From: a virus
Direction: 5' to 3' (one strand)
IMG/VR virus record: IMGVR_UViG_3300030450_001823
Location: 33,236 to 97,235 of that record
DNA length: 64,000 nt
Of this stretch, positions 46,512 to 55,450 are shown one piece after another; within the stretch, counting starts at the first letter, position 1, and each line of letters begins with the position of its first letter. The notes beneath the pieces are model-generated. The model saw only the letters and a program-made list of their open reading frames with translations, ran no database searches and was not told where the DNA came from. Position numbers and translations under genes: made by a program.

Positions 46512-46931
46512 TTAGTTAAAATGGCGGTCAAGTCGCTGTGCAGATTTCTTTATGTCTTGTAGGTTTAGTTTTTCCTCGGAGCCGCCTAGCGATTTCTGAA
46601 TTGGAGTACTACCGCCCTTTTCGTTCACACGATATGATTGTTGGTCATCGAATGCATCAGGAAATTGCGTTGGTTTGTCAAGTATGTTACTTTTTTCTGA
46701 GGTTGCACCTGCGTTTTTGACATCTTCTACTTCGGGTATAACATTATTTGTGTTGTAAAATACATTAGGAACTTTACCCGGTTGTGTTTCAAATCTTTCA
46801 ACTCCTTGTGTAGAGCCTTCTTTTTGATTACCATAATCAGGTACAGCCTTGGTAAGCCTTTCCTCTAATTCTTTTGCTTCTTTTAGCAAACTGTCATATT
46901 CTTCATCACGAGGTTCGTATCTTGGTTTCAT
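46512..46931 (-). CDS. Small coiled-coil virion-region protein, 139 aa
   Basis: The start is ATG 46931, 4 bases after the upstream stop, with GGAATGGA upstream; a GTG 12 codons earlier would overlap that gene. It begins with a charged helix (EYDSLLKEAKELEERLTKAV) and ends with LQDIKKSAQRLDRHF, while the middle is Gly/Asn/Pro-rich and probably flexible. No domain recognised. It lies between a coiled-coil protein and the pseudo-ligase protein, so it may be an internal or scaffold-associated component. Confidence 0.5.
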   Translation of the reverse strand: MKPRYEPRDEEYDSLLKEAKELEERLTKAVPDYGNQKEGSTQGVERFETQPGKVPNVFYNTNNVIPEVEDVKNAGATSEKSNILDKPTQFPDAFDDQQSYRVNEKGGSTPIQKSLGGSEEKLNLQDIKKSAQRLDRHFN

Positions 46932-46935
46932 ATTA

Positions 46936-47310
46936 TCAATCCATTCCAATGTTATTTCCAATCGCACCTACACTTTTAGCCTTATCAGCAAGTGCATGAA
47001 TATCGGCCCATTCCATAGTATGGAAATCGGCGTTGTTTGTAGGTACTGATATTTCATGCCCGTCTTCACCCTTGATTATCATTTCATCAGAGTTTCCTCT
47101 AAACTCATCAGGCATCAAATCTTCGGGTGCACTGTTACTTGCTCTTACAAAACCTGCCTTCTTTAGCAAAGTCATTGGGTTATTGAGCATAGATTTTAAT
47201 TGTTTATTCTCTGCTTTGATTAATTGGATACTATTATCCATGTTTTCCATTTTACTAATGAGCGCGCCCATTAGTTTTTCTGCGGTGTTAGTTTCCCCCT
47301 CGTCTGTCAT
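46936..47310 (-). CDS. Coiled-coil protein with HALA motif, 124 aa
   Basis: N-terminal helix (KLMGALISKMENMDNSIQLI, then KAENKQLKSML) is a likely coiled coil. The C-terminal part has TMEWADIHALADKAKSVGAI, which matches the last residues of the protease-scaffold protein (MNWDEVHALAGSV). A shared short motif on two head-cluster proteins suggests binding to one partner, for example the portal or capsid, during assembly. It lies 9 bases below the 125-residue gene. Function inferred from motif and place. Confidence 0.55.
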   Translation of the reverse strand: MTDEGETNTAEKLMGALISKMENMDNSIQLIKAENKQLKSMLNNPMTLLKKAGFVRASNSAPEDLMPDEFRGNSDEMIIKGEDGHEISVPTNNADFHTMEWADIHALADKAKSVGAIGNNIGMD

Positions 47311-47319
47311 CTAATCACC

Positions 47320-47697
47320 TCAAAGAGTGCGGTTACTTTGCTTTCTCATTATTGAGCCGATGCGATTAGTTCTAATGGTGCCCGGTAAGACATCATTAGA
47401 AGAAGGGTGAATCTTTTCAATGTTATTGTAACGCATGACTGGTACACCGCCAGCATAGACATCGTTGACTCCCGTTGGGTTAGATTCTCCCTTTAGGATT
47501 GCCTTTTCTACATCGTTGGATAAGTATTCTGCATACTTTGTTATTTCATTGATATTAAGACGAGCATTTGAAGCATCATTGTCTTCTAGCGCTTTGTAAA
47601 AAGCATCAATATGAGTACGCATTTTTCTAGCCATTGGGTCAAGTTTCAACAAGTCCATGCGCCAGTCCACTACTCCCCTTGACTTTAACCTTGTCAT
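47320..47697 (-). CDS. Small helical protein next to the portal, 125 aa
   Basis: Unrecognised, mainly helical and basic: VVDWRMDLLKLDPMARKMRT, then DAFYKALEDNDASNARLNIN and EYLSNDVEKAILKGES. It overlaps the portal stop by 4 bases (ATGA), so it is coupled to the portal. Small proteins next to portals are often adaptors or scaffold helpers. No known domain seen. Confidence 0.5.
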   Translation of the reverse strand: MTRLKSRGVVDWRMDLLKLDPMARKMRTHIDAFYKALEDNDASNARLNINEITKYAEYLSNDVEKAILKGESNPTGVNDVYAGGVPVMRYNNIEKIHPSSNDVLPGTIRTNRIGSIMRKQSNRTL

Positions 47698-49460
47698 GCG
47701 CCCTTAAAATTACGAGCGTCTAATATATTCCGAGAAGCCTGTTGAACTCCGCCCATTGGCATGCCTCTTTGTTGCACACTGGAAACAGGAGAGCCTGAAC
47801 CCATTGTGCTTCTGTTCTGAGGGCTTGCTGGGCTACTCGGAGTGCGTATTCCCATACCTTCGCCACCCGGTTGACCCATCTGCGCTTGTCTTGCCATCTG
47901 CGCTGCACCTTGTGGACTTATGTTACGGCCCGGCAAAGCGCCGGGAGTGCCCATTCCTCCACCCATTTGCATACCCGGCATCATTCCGCCCGGAGGCATA
48001 CCACCCGGAGGAGGTTGCTGCATCCCGGCTTCGGCAGGGTCAGGTTGCTTGTATATGAAACGAATATCTCGGTTAGCAGAATCTTCTACTAAGTCAGGCT
48101 TGTAACCTAGCATCATCATACGCTGCGCTATATTGACCTCCATCTCATCACGGCGTAGTCTTGTAACTTCGTCTTCTTCTTCATTTGGATACAGGGTTAT
48201 TTTCCAATCCGTAATATCCATCTCTTCATTTAATCGGGGGAATAGATGCTCGGCATATACCTTGTGCCCAAACTCAACCGCACGGTTAGTAACAAGAATC
48301 TGCATACCTTCATTGTTTAGACCGCCGGACTTACCAGTATCCATCATAAATACATTCGATACACCATAGAATGCAGCGATACGCTGTCTCATTTCATCTC
48401 TTGCAGGTATGTATTGCATCTCTTCTAATGTGTCCATAAACTTGACCCAGTTGACACCACCTCTGCCGGAATTAGACTCTATTCCTATCTTAGGGATATA
48501 ATGAGGGTCACGCTCTAACTTTTCATCCATACTCTTGAAAAACGACTTCATTGATTCTAAGTTGTCAGTTGTTACAGAAATCATACCTTTAGGAGTTCTA
48601 CGCTTGCTATAAGAAGTATACATATAATTATCCATAGCAGTCAAAGTCATAGCCTGTCGCCAAAGTGTAGAAACAGGAGAGCGACCGTATAACTTAGAAG
48701 GTTGGTACTTACTTACATGTATTACTTCTCCCTTAAGGTAGTATTGAGTTTTTCCTGAACCAGCAGTATTGACATGATGTACATCTTCTAAGTCGTAACC
48801 GCATGTTTGGCAAGTCTTTTCTTCTTCGCTGTAAGACCTAACTTGGTCTCTATGAACTGGGCATACCCTAAATCTACCACCACGGACTCCTCTTTTGTCA
48901 GCAATTATACGCATAAAGATAGGGTCACCTCTAAGTATCTCTTTGACTCTGTAAAACATTAGTTCGTTAGTATCAGGGTCCATGTAGTATTCTTTGATAA
49001 GTACAAGGAATGCGTCGTCGGTAATGTTCAAGTCATATTCAATTTCTCTAAGAACATCCATAAAGGTCTGCTCCATTGAGTTTCTCTGCTCAAGTAACCA
49101 GCGAGGATATACTAACTGGTTCACATCAGGCTCTGCTAAATTAGAATTATTACATCTTTTGCATATTTCAACATCATGTTGGAACTCAGCATCGCAATCA
49201 AGACATTTCTTTGCAAACTTCTTTTCCCAATAATAACCTCTACGGAATATCTCTTGTTGAAGAGTAGTCAAAACTGTGCGGAGAATAAGATTTTCATTAG
49301 CAACTGCATACAAAGCAGGGATTGTAATACCTTGTACGAGAACTGGCTCTTGAATACCTGTAGTCCAAAGCGGCATTTGTGGCTCAGGAGTTCTTCTTTT
49401 TCTAAATGGATTTGTAATTGATTCTAGTATTCGACCTACTCTGCTTTTTTGCTCTGCCAT
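47694..49460 (-). CDS. Portal protein with two zinc clusters, 588 aa
   Basis: Portal proteins form the ring through which DNA enters the capsid. The core fits the HK97-type portal order: SPVSTLWRQAMTLTAMDNYM, then NSGRGGVNWVKFMDTLEEMQ, the conserved AAFYGVSNVFMM, and a late helical wing rich in Met. Inserted in the N-terminal half are two zinc-type clusters, C86-x2-C89-x10-C100-x2-C103 and C200-x2-H203-x13-C217-x2-C220, which most portals lack. The C-terminal tail is Gly/Met/Pro-rich and probably flexible. It sits 2 bases below the LAGLIDADG-fusion stop. Confidence 0.9.
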   Translation of the reverse strand: MAEQKSRVGRILESITNPFRKRRTPEPQMPLWTTGIQEPVLVQGITIPALYAVANENLILRTVLTTLQQEIFRRGYYWEKKFAKKCLDCDAEFQHDVEICKRCNNSNLAEPDVNQLVYPRWLLEQRNSMEQTFMDVLREIEYDLNITDDAFLVLIKEYYMDPDTNELMFYRVKEILRGDPIFMRIIADKRGVRGGRFRVCPVHRDQVRSYSEEEKTCQTCGYDLEDVHHVNTAGSGKTQYYLKGEVIHVSKYQPSKLYGRSPVSTLWRQAMTLTAMDNYMYTSYSKRRTPKGMISVTTDNLESMKSFFKSMDEKLERDPHYIPKIGIESNSGRGGVNWVKFMDTLEEMQYIPARDEMRQRIAAFYGVSNVFMMDTGKSGGLNNEGMQILVTNRAVEFGHKVYAEHLFPRLNEEMDITDWKITLYPNEEEDEVTRLRRDEMEVNIAQRMMMLGYKPDLVEDSANRDIRFIYKQPDPAEAGMQQPPPGGMPPGGMMPGMQMGGGMGTPGALPGRNISPQGAAQMARQAQMGQPGGEGMGIRTPSSPASPQNRSTMGSGSPVSSVQQRGMPMGGVQQASRNILDARNFKGA

Positions 49461-49461
49461 A

Positions 49462-50769
49462 TCATAATCCCTCCGACCAACTCATGACCGTATCTTTATC
49501 CACTCCCCAATCTTTCAAAGACTCTTCTGCTTTTCTAGTACCTTCTCTGTTAGAGAATTGAACAAATCTCTTTAGTTCTGTTTTACGCATAGGGTCTTTT
49601 TCATTTATGAAAGCAGCAACCGCTTTGGCTTGCATATCTTTCATTCTTAGGTGTGGAGTAATCTTTTTCAATAACTTAGTCAAGTCATCTTTGGAATAAA
49701 AACTAACACGGTGCTGGCTACGCTGCCCATCTTTGTACACTTTTTGGTCTAACTGTAACTTACCTGCACCTATGTTTTTGTGAAGTTGTTCACAGTGCAT
49801 ACGACCTCTATCGCCTGTAGCAATAAAACCTGCACGAGGTTCTCCTCTTTCTGTAATAGTAATGTAACCGTCAGCATCAAGGAACCCTGCTGCATAAGCC
49901 CAAGGGTCTTTGATGATAAGCCCAGTACGGTTTAGAGTCATATATTCACCTTTACGAGGCGCTTTGATAATGTTAATCTCTTCACCATACATTTTGAGTA
50001 ACTTTGCTATTCTATTTACATTCAAGCGAGGTACGCCTTTGTGAATCAAGTTTTCAGTTATTCCTCTTGCGTTTATCGAACCATGTTCTTCTATCTCAGC
50101 CTTAGCCATGTTAAGCCATTTTTGCTGCTCTTTGTTTAGATTGTCAAACTGATTGAGAGTGTTTTTCCACATTTTACGAGCATCTTTACGCATTTGCATA
50201 GCATTAACCCAAGACTGCCTCTCTTCATCACCCCATACATCTTGAAACTCATCAAGTGTTTTAAGTGTGCTTTCTGCATTTTCCCAAGTATTACATGCTC
50301 TAATTAGACTATTTTCTCGACTATTACCGAATAATCTAAGCGACTTAAGTGACTTGTCGTCAAGACCTATGCTTCTAATAGTATCTTCATAAGAAGAAGC
50401 CCAATCTAATTTGGCTAATGTAGCCTCGGTTTCTAACGCCTTTAGATTTCTAACAGCAGTAATCATTTTATCAATATCACCTTTAGAATCTTTCATAACT
50501 CTACGGGCTTTTCTAAGTTCTTTGATAACATTACTTGCGCTCTTTCCAAGAGATGACTCAAACCAACTGTCACCGGTAGGGCAAAATGGAGCATATGTCA
50601 CTTGTGGAATGTCATCTTCTTTGATAATAACAGTCTGAGATGCAATAGACTTAGCAATGTTAGAATCTACAAGAGGATGACTGGTTAAACTAGAGGCAAT
50701 TATAGACAAAACATCATTGCCCATATCCAAACTTTGGACTGGCTCTCCTACCCCTAATGATGCCCACAT
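49462..50769 (-). CDS. LAGLIDADG-domain protein fused to a long N-terminal helical region, 435 aa
   Basis: The C-terminal 150 residues hold a single LAGLIDADG motif, WAYAAGFLDADGYITI at about 290-303, followed by a beta-strand/helix order and basic residues typical of homing endonucleases. Only one motif is present, so it would act as a dimer. The N-terminal 270 residues are helical (FDNLNKEQQKWLNMAKAEIE) with a winged-helix-like LIHKGVPRLNVNRIAKLLK before the motif. It lies between the portal and TerL, and no intron or intein is evident. It could be a domesticated endonuclease working in packaging, or a freestanding selfish gene; both are inference. Confidence 0.7.
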   Translation of the reverse strand: MWASLGVGEPVQSLDMGNDVLSIIASSLTSHPLVDSNIAKSIASQTVIIKEDDIPQVTYAPFCPTGDSWFESSLGKSASNVIKELRKARRVMKDSKGDIDKMITAVRNLKALETEATLAKLDWASSYEDTIRSIGLDDKSLKSLRLFGNSRENSLIRACNTWENAESTLKTLDEFQDVWGDEERQSWVNAMQMRKDARKMWKNTLNQFDNLNKEQQKWLNMAKAEIEEHGSINARGITENLIHKGVPRLNVNRIAKLLKMYGEEINIIKAPRKGEYMTLNRTGLIIKDPWAYAAGFLDADGYITITERGEPRAGFIATGDRGRMHCEQLHKNIGAGKLQLDQKVYKDGQRSQHRVSFYSKDDLTKLLKKITPHLRMKDMQAKAVAAFINEKDPMRKTELKRFVQFSNREGTRKAEESLKDWGVDKDTVMSWSEGL

Positions 50770-50807
50770 GATTGTCTCCCCTTTTTGGTGTCATAAAACA
50801 CTTGCTA

Positions 50808-52289
50808 TCAAGCGACGAACCAAGCCCCTGCTACATTATTTTGTTCAGACTCACCAAACAGGCTATCAAATCCGGGCATGTAGTCATCTAGCGCAACTAC
50901 ATTTCCTCGGAACTCTTTGGTAGCCCAATTAGCCAGTGCTAGGCTCATAGCCAAGTCATCATGGGAGCCTACAGATTCAAGTCTGCCGTTTTTCTGCATT
51001 CCAAATCGACTAAGTTGAGTCTCAAGAGTACGAGTATATTCTTTACTTTGTTCATTGCCCCAAGGAGTTTTAATCTTACCTTGCTCAAATGCCATCAATA
51101 ATGACATAAACATACTTTCCTTGCGTTGCTTTGTTGTCATAAAGGTCTTGATAGGTATATCATCCCTCATCTCTTGTAACTCAGCGGCAAACATTCTTTG
51201 AAAGTTATTACCTTCAAGTTCAATTAAGTCAGGTTGAAAACGATTATTCAGTAAAACTATTTGTCGCTTTTGAGCAGCACCGCCTAGTCCTTTTTCATTC
51301 AAAGCATAAATGACTTGTTTATCTTCGCTATCCGGCAATGTTCTAAGTATAGTCATAGCAGTGTAGTCAGCATTAGCATCAGATGCAATTGCAGGGTCCC
51401 ATCCGATAAAGTGCTGACCAAATACACCAGCCGCTTCTCCTTCTTCATCAAACTCTTCTTCTGCTCTGTCTAATAATATCAGTTCGCTATCTCTTGCTTT
51501 TTCAAGAAGTGACATAGGAAACATACTAGACATGTCGTGGATAGGCTCACAAAGATATTCACGAGCGAATCTAATCGCTGGCATAGATTGTTCACGAACT
51601 TTCAGTGCATCTAAAGGCCATCTAGTAGGCCAAAGAGGTTCTCCCAATGCATTTATTGCAGGGTATGTCTCAACTCTAAAGGCATCTTTGTCTTCCAGTT
51701 CTGCATACAAGTCGTTGTAACTAAAAGGAGTACCGACCATCATAAGACGACCTGTGTGGTGCAGAACTGGAAGTAAGACAGTATAGAACCAATCTGCTGC
51801 TCTTTGTAATTCAGAAGCAGTGGTACCCCAAAGAATATCGTCACATACAACTACATCAGGGTGAAACCCACGAGTTGCTCCACCAACGGACTTAGCCATC
51901 ATACGGCTACCGTTAGTGAACTCAAAGTAAGACTTAGCCCAAGGTTTTCCACCACTGGGTTTCAAATGCCTAAGAACATCGCTACTTTCTATGTTATTAC
52001 GGATAAACCGCATGTGTTCAAGGGTCTGTTCTAAACTGTGACTGAATATCATAATGTGGGTTTTAGGATTAAAGGCAGCAATCCAAAGAGCATAACTCAT
52101 AAAAAATACAGACTTGCCGTGGTCACGACTTGCCTTTACACAATATCTGTTACTTTCTACTAATCCTTCTTCCCAGCACTGGTGGTGGTCCGAGTAGTCG
52201 AATTGTAAAATCTCAGTAAAGAAGTATTTGAATGACTTTTTGCACATTTGTATGTCAATGTCGTTGACGAGTTCATCCACATTTCCCAC
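50808..52289 (-). CDS. terL: Terminase large subunit (TerL), 493 aa
   Basis: TerL is the packaging motor and nuclease. The ATPase shows SRDHGKS at residues 54-60 (Walker A-like), VVVCDD at 146-151 (Walker B) and VGTPFSYND (motif C). The RNase-H-like nuclease begins near 295 with FIGWDPAIASDANADY, where the aspartates bind metal. A later D-D-L-A-M (SHDDLAMSLALA) is the usual last catalytic site. Length is typical. The gene follows a Pro/Gln-rich virion protein by 6 bases and is separated from the LAGLIDADG gene by 38 bases. Confidence 0.95.
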   Translation of the reverse strand: MGNVDELVNDIDIQMCKKSFKYFFTEILQFDYSDHHQCWEEGLVESNRYCVKASRDHGKSVFFMSYALWIAAFNPKTHIMIFSHSLEQTLEHMRFIRNNIESSDVLRHLKPSGGKPWAKSYFEFTNGSRMMAKSVGGATRGFHPDVVVCDDILWGTTASELQRAADWFYTVLLPVLHHTGRLMMVGTPFSYNDLYAELEDKDAFRVETYPAINALGEPLWPTRWPLDALKVREQSMPAIRFAREYLCEPIHDMSSMFPMSLLEKARDSELILLDRAEEEFDEEGEAAGVFGQHFIGWDPAIASDANADYTAMTILRTLPDSEDKQVIYALNEKGLGGAAQKRQIVLLNNRFQPDLIELEGNNFQRMFAAELQEMRDDIPIKTFMTTKQRKESMFMSLLMAFEQGKIKTPWGNEQSKEYTRTLETQLSRFGMQKNGRLESVGSHDDLAMSLALANWATKEFRGNVVALDDYMPGFDSLFGESEQNNVAGAWFVA

Positions 52290-52295
52290 ATCTCA

Positions 52296-53333
52296 TCACT
52301 CCATATCCTTAACCGTCTGCCATAACTCAGCATATTGCGGAGTATTTTCTCTACCTTGAGCGCGCCACTGGTTTAACTTAGCCATCATAGCCGCTTTTCC
52401 TTTAGCGGGGTCTCCACCAGCAATGACACTTCCTTGGTTAGCATTAAGTCTACTCGTTTGTTGCTCTATCCCTGCTTGCTGTTCTGCACTAGGGTCCGTA
52501 TAAGATTCATCCTTAAGATTAAACCCATCAGGTGTTTCGCTGGCACTTTCTATGTCATTAATTTCATCAGCGGCACCACCTTCTCTGCTACCCATACCCA
52601 CCGGTTGGACTATATTATTAGTAGCAGCAGGTGATGCACTAGCCAAAGTTTGTACCGGTTGCCCAGCAGCATTTTGTCCGACCATAGGAGGAGAAGGATT
52701 GGGGTTAGAAGATTGACTTACCGCAACCATAGGAGGAGAAGGATTGGGGTTAGAAGATTGACTTACCGCAACCATAGGAGGAGAAGGATTGGGTATAGGT
52801 ACAGGAGGTTGCGGTGGCGAAGGTGGAACTTGAGGTGGTTTGTAAGGAGTAACCACTGGATTTGCATTTCTACGATTTACTGCAACCAAGTTTGCGTCTG
52901 CTGCATCTTTAACGGCTGTATTTTTACGACGCATAGCGGCCATTGGATTAAACCTACTCATAGGACCTTGCCCTCTTGAACGGGCCTGTTCTGCAAGTTT
53001 AGCATTCTGTACTGCTACTTTTTGTTTATTATCCTCTCGTATGTTTGCTCTTGCTTGACCTTCTCTAGTTACGGTAGAGCGACCTAGACCTTGCCCAAGT
53101 TGTTTACCTTGAACTCCGCCTGAAATTGCTGACTGGGCCAAGCCTCCCAAACTACGATGCTGACCCGCTAAAGAACCAAGGGCACCGAGGACACCACCTG
53201 CCATACCGCCTAGTTTTTCTCTAAAAGTTTTACCTCTTGCTTTTTCATTTCCACCACCACTGGCTACCATAATTGGAGGCCCGCCACTTGCTGGATACTG
53301 TGCACCTATTCCTTTAACGAGTACTTTACCCAT
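52296..53333 (-). CDS. Low-complexity virion protein with tandem repeats, 345 aa
   Basis: A Gly/Ala/Gln/Pro-rich protein. It starts with a basic part (TFREKLGGMAGGVLGALGSL), passes a basic helix, and then has a Pro-rich section (PYKPPQVPPSPPQPPVP) followed by three copies of a 15-residue unit, NPNPSPPMVAVSQSS, the last cut to NPNPSPPMV. The C-terminus is helical and polar (AAMMAKLNQWRAQG). It overlaps the 705-residue gene by one base (ATG/stop). Probably a flexible linker or ejected protein. Confidence 0.6.
   Translation of the reverse strand: MGKVLVKGIGAQYPASGGPPIMVASGGGNEKARGKTFREKLGGMAGGVLGALGSLAGQHRSLGGLAQSAISGGVQGKQLGQGLGRSTVTREGQARANIREDNKQKVAVQNAKLAEQARSRGQGPMSRFNPMAAMRRKNTAVKDAADANLVAVNRRNANPVVTPYKPPQVPPSPPQPPVPIPNPSPPMVAVSQSSNPNPSPPMVAVSQSSNPNPSPPMVGQNAAGQPVQTLASASPAATNNIVQPVGMGSREGGAADEINDIESASETPDGFNLKDESYTDPSAEQQAGIEQQTSRLNANQGSVIAGGDPAKGKAAMMAKLNQWRAQGRENTPQYAELWQTVKDME
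52681..52793 (-). repeat. Tandem repeat, 45-bp unit, 2.5 copies
   Basis: Two identical 45-base units at 52681-52725 and 52726-52770, then a 23-base part of a third at 52771-52793. The unit is a multiple of three, so the frame stays open and gives repeated Pro/Gln/Ser residues. Identity over two units suggests recent expansion by slippage. Confidence 0.9.
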
Positions 53334-55450
53334 CAGAATACACCTCCAAATGCGACTTTAACAGCCTTTACTATCTCAGGTTTAACACTCCATTCGTCAG
53401 CAACTTTGTACCAATCACCTTGGCTTTGATAAAGACCGTGCACATCTACTCCGGTGAGGCCGAGGCTTTTAGCAATGTCTTGTACATCCCAATAAGAATC
53501 AATTGAAAGCGCACGATTAGGTATCATTTTTGTAATATCTTTATCTTGACGAGCATCCATTATCTGAACTAACTCAATCTTTTTGCGTATTTCGTCTAAA
53601 TTAACCAAAATATCATCTGAGCGCTGTACCAAAGCACCGGAGCCAATATCCCAAAGTTGTTGCCTAGGGTCCATCCCTAACCTATTACCGAAGTATTGTT
53701 CTTCAAAAGGAGCGGCAGGTCTTGTAGGATAAGCAGCAGGGGCTGCTGCTGTAGGAGTAGGCATTACTTGTTGAGGCATAGGTGCAGCAGGTGCAGGTGC
53801 AGGTGTAGGTGCAAGAGGACCGACTGCTACTTTTTCTCGTTGAGGAACTGGCATTTCTCTACGAGCATTAGAAGCAGGTGCTAGGTCACTAGTACCTACG
53901 ATTCTTTTTTGCCAGTGCTCAGGTACTTCTGTATGGGTTTCGCCAAAGCCGTGTGGCAAACCACCAGCAATATGCTCAGTAGGAACTGAGCCAAGATTAA
54001 ACTTTTCATGACCTTGTGCCCCCATAATTCTACCAATTAGGTCTTCTGTTTTTTCACGCAGTCCTTCTACCGGAGCGTATCTTGACTTTTGACTTTCGTG
54101 CGCTCTTAAATTAGTAGCCGCTTGCTCAAGTGCCTGTTCTTCACTCATACCTTGTTGCATATACTTACCTGCAAGGTTACTCAAATGACCGACAATATCG
54201 GCTGCTCTGATATTAGCAGTTTTATGATAAGAAGGACCTTCGGTAGAAACAGCGGCTTTAGCATTAGAGCGGTGTAATTTATATTCTTCATCAGTATGAT
54301 GACTACCTAATTCTCTAAAGGTGTTATTAATAGCAGTTTTAACAGCACCTCCGCCACTACCTTCTAGGTTATGAGTTCGACTAAAAAATAACTTCATAGC
54401 CATTGTACCAGCCATTTGGTTTAACTCTTCGGGAGAATAGCCTTCTGTACTAACACCTGCTTGTTGCATAACACTTGCTAGTTGTTCACCAGCAGAAACA
54501 GGGTCCTCTTCACCTCCCTTTGGTCTACCTCCACCACTACCAGTAGCACCGTGATAAAATACATCAGGTAAAAGATGAGCGACTTGATGAGCATGTATGT
54601 CGCCGTGAGTTCTTTGAGAATCTAACTGACTTCTAACTTCGGGATGTAAATAATTATCAGGAGAAGTACCACTTAATCCAGCCTTTGCTGCGTCTGTTTT
54701 GTTCCAAGATACTACCAAATCATTTGTTAAATAGTTAGGCTTGAGTACAGAGTACTTAACATAAGGTAACCTTTTGTACTCATTTGGTGGCACACCTGCT
54801 GCTGCTAATTCTTCTCCAATCTCTTTGTGAAAATGAATGTGCCCACCATCAATCCAAGAACCTTGGTCTGCGCCGGTTTCAGGGTCTACATTTCCCATGT
54901 TCATTGAATATGTAACTAAAGGTCTAGGTCCTCCTTCGTAAAGAGGGGTGTCGCCTCTAATTTGCCTTTCCTCGGCGGGAGTCTTAGGGTCGATGTAATC
55001 ACCGGCAAATGTTTTTCTCCATTCAGGACTTTCAAATGGAGGCAAACCATGATTTGTATCACGAGGGTGTTTCATATTATATCTGTCAATAGCATTGTTA
55101 ATAATTTGAGTAGCAGATTCAGGTCCGTATTTTTCAGACAAGTCCTTGTGCACATAATCAATCGGGTGATGACCAAAGGCAGTACCGTCTTGATTATTTA
55201 TCAACTGCCCAGTTTGAGGATTATGCGACCAAGGAGGGTGGTCGGGTTCATTTGGGTCAGGATTAATTGCATCTTCGGGTGCCCATGAGTGAACAAACCC
55301 TCTGTTATTTTCACCACCTACTCGATAATGTAACAAACCACTCTTGCGAATATCCATTGACTCAAGATAAGCCTTTAGAAAAATACCTGAGCCGTAAGTC
55401 TTGGCTTGCTTTTTGAAATAACTATGGGCAGGTTGGTGAACTCTAAACAT
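53333..55450 (-). CDS. Large virion-region protein of unknown function, 705 aa
   Basis: A mixed protein without a recognised family. N-terminal half: GENNRGFVHSWAPEDAIN, then His- and Pro-rich parts (DPNEPDHPPWSHNPQTGQLI), then WIDGGHIHFHKEIGEELA. Middle: helical (TYSPEEL-like, YSPEELNQMAGTMAMKLFFS). A Pro/Ala-rich hinge (APTPAPAPAAPMPQQVMPTP) precedes a C-terminal helical part ending VKPEIVKAVKVAFGGVF. His-rich segments could bind metal. Its place between the low-complexity protein and the AW-tagged protein, coupled by one-base overlaps, suggests a head or ejection component. Function not known. Confidence 0.5.
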   Translation of the reverse strand: MFRVHQPAHSYFKKQAKTYGSGIFLKAYLESMDIRKSGLLHYRVGGENNRGFVHSWAPEDAINPDPNEPDHPPWSHNPQTGQLINNQDGTAFGHHPIDYVHKDLSEKYGPESATQIINNAIDRYNMKHPRDTNHGLPPFESPEWRKTFAGDYIDPKTPAEERQIRGDTPLYEGGPRPLVTYSMNMGNVDPETGADQGSWIDGGHIHFHKEIGEELAAAGVPPNEYKRLPYVKYSVLKPNYLTNDLVVSWNKTDAAKAGLSGTSPDNYLHPEVRSQLDSQRTHGDIHAHQVAHLLPDVFYHGATGSGGGRPKGGEEDPVSAGEQLASVMQQAGVSTEGYSPEELNQMAGTMAMKLFFSRTHNLEGSGGGAVKTAINNTFRELGSHHTDEEYKLHRSNAKAAVSTEGPSYHKTANIRAADIVGHLSNLAGKYMQQGMSEEQALEQAATNLRAHESQKSRYAPVEGLREKTEDLIGRIMGAQGHEKFNLGSVPTEHIAGGLPHGFGETHTEVPEHWQKRIVGTSDLAPASNARREMPVPQREKVAVGPLAPTPAPAPAAPMPQQVMPTPTAAAPAAYPTRPAAPFEEQYFGNRLGMDPRQQLWDIGSGALVQRSDDILVNLDEIRKKIELVQIMDARQDKDITKMIPNRALSIDSYWDVQDIAKSLGLTGVDVHGLYQSQGDWYKVADEWSVKPEIVKAVKVAFGGVF

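Noticed and set aside
47700-47910. Extra genes in the Gly/Met-rich end of the portal
   Set aside because: Several frames are open in both directions there because of base composition; only the portal frame has homology and a coupled neighbour.
52681-52793. CRISPR array
   Set aside because: The repeats are directly adjacent with no spacers and encode in-frame protein repeats.
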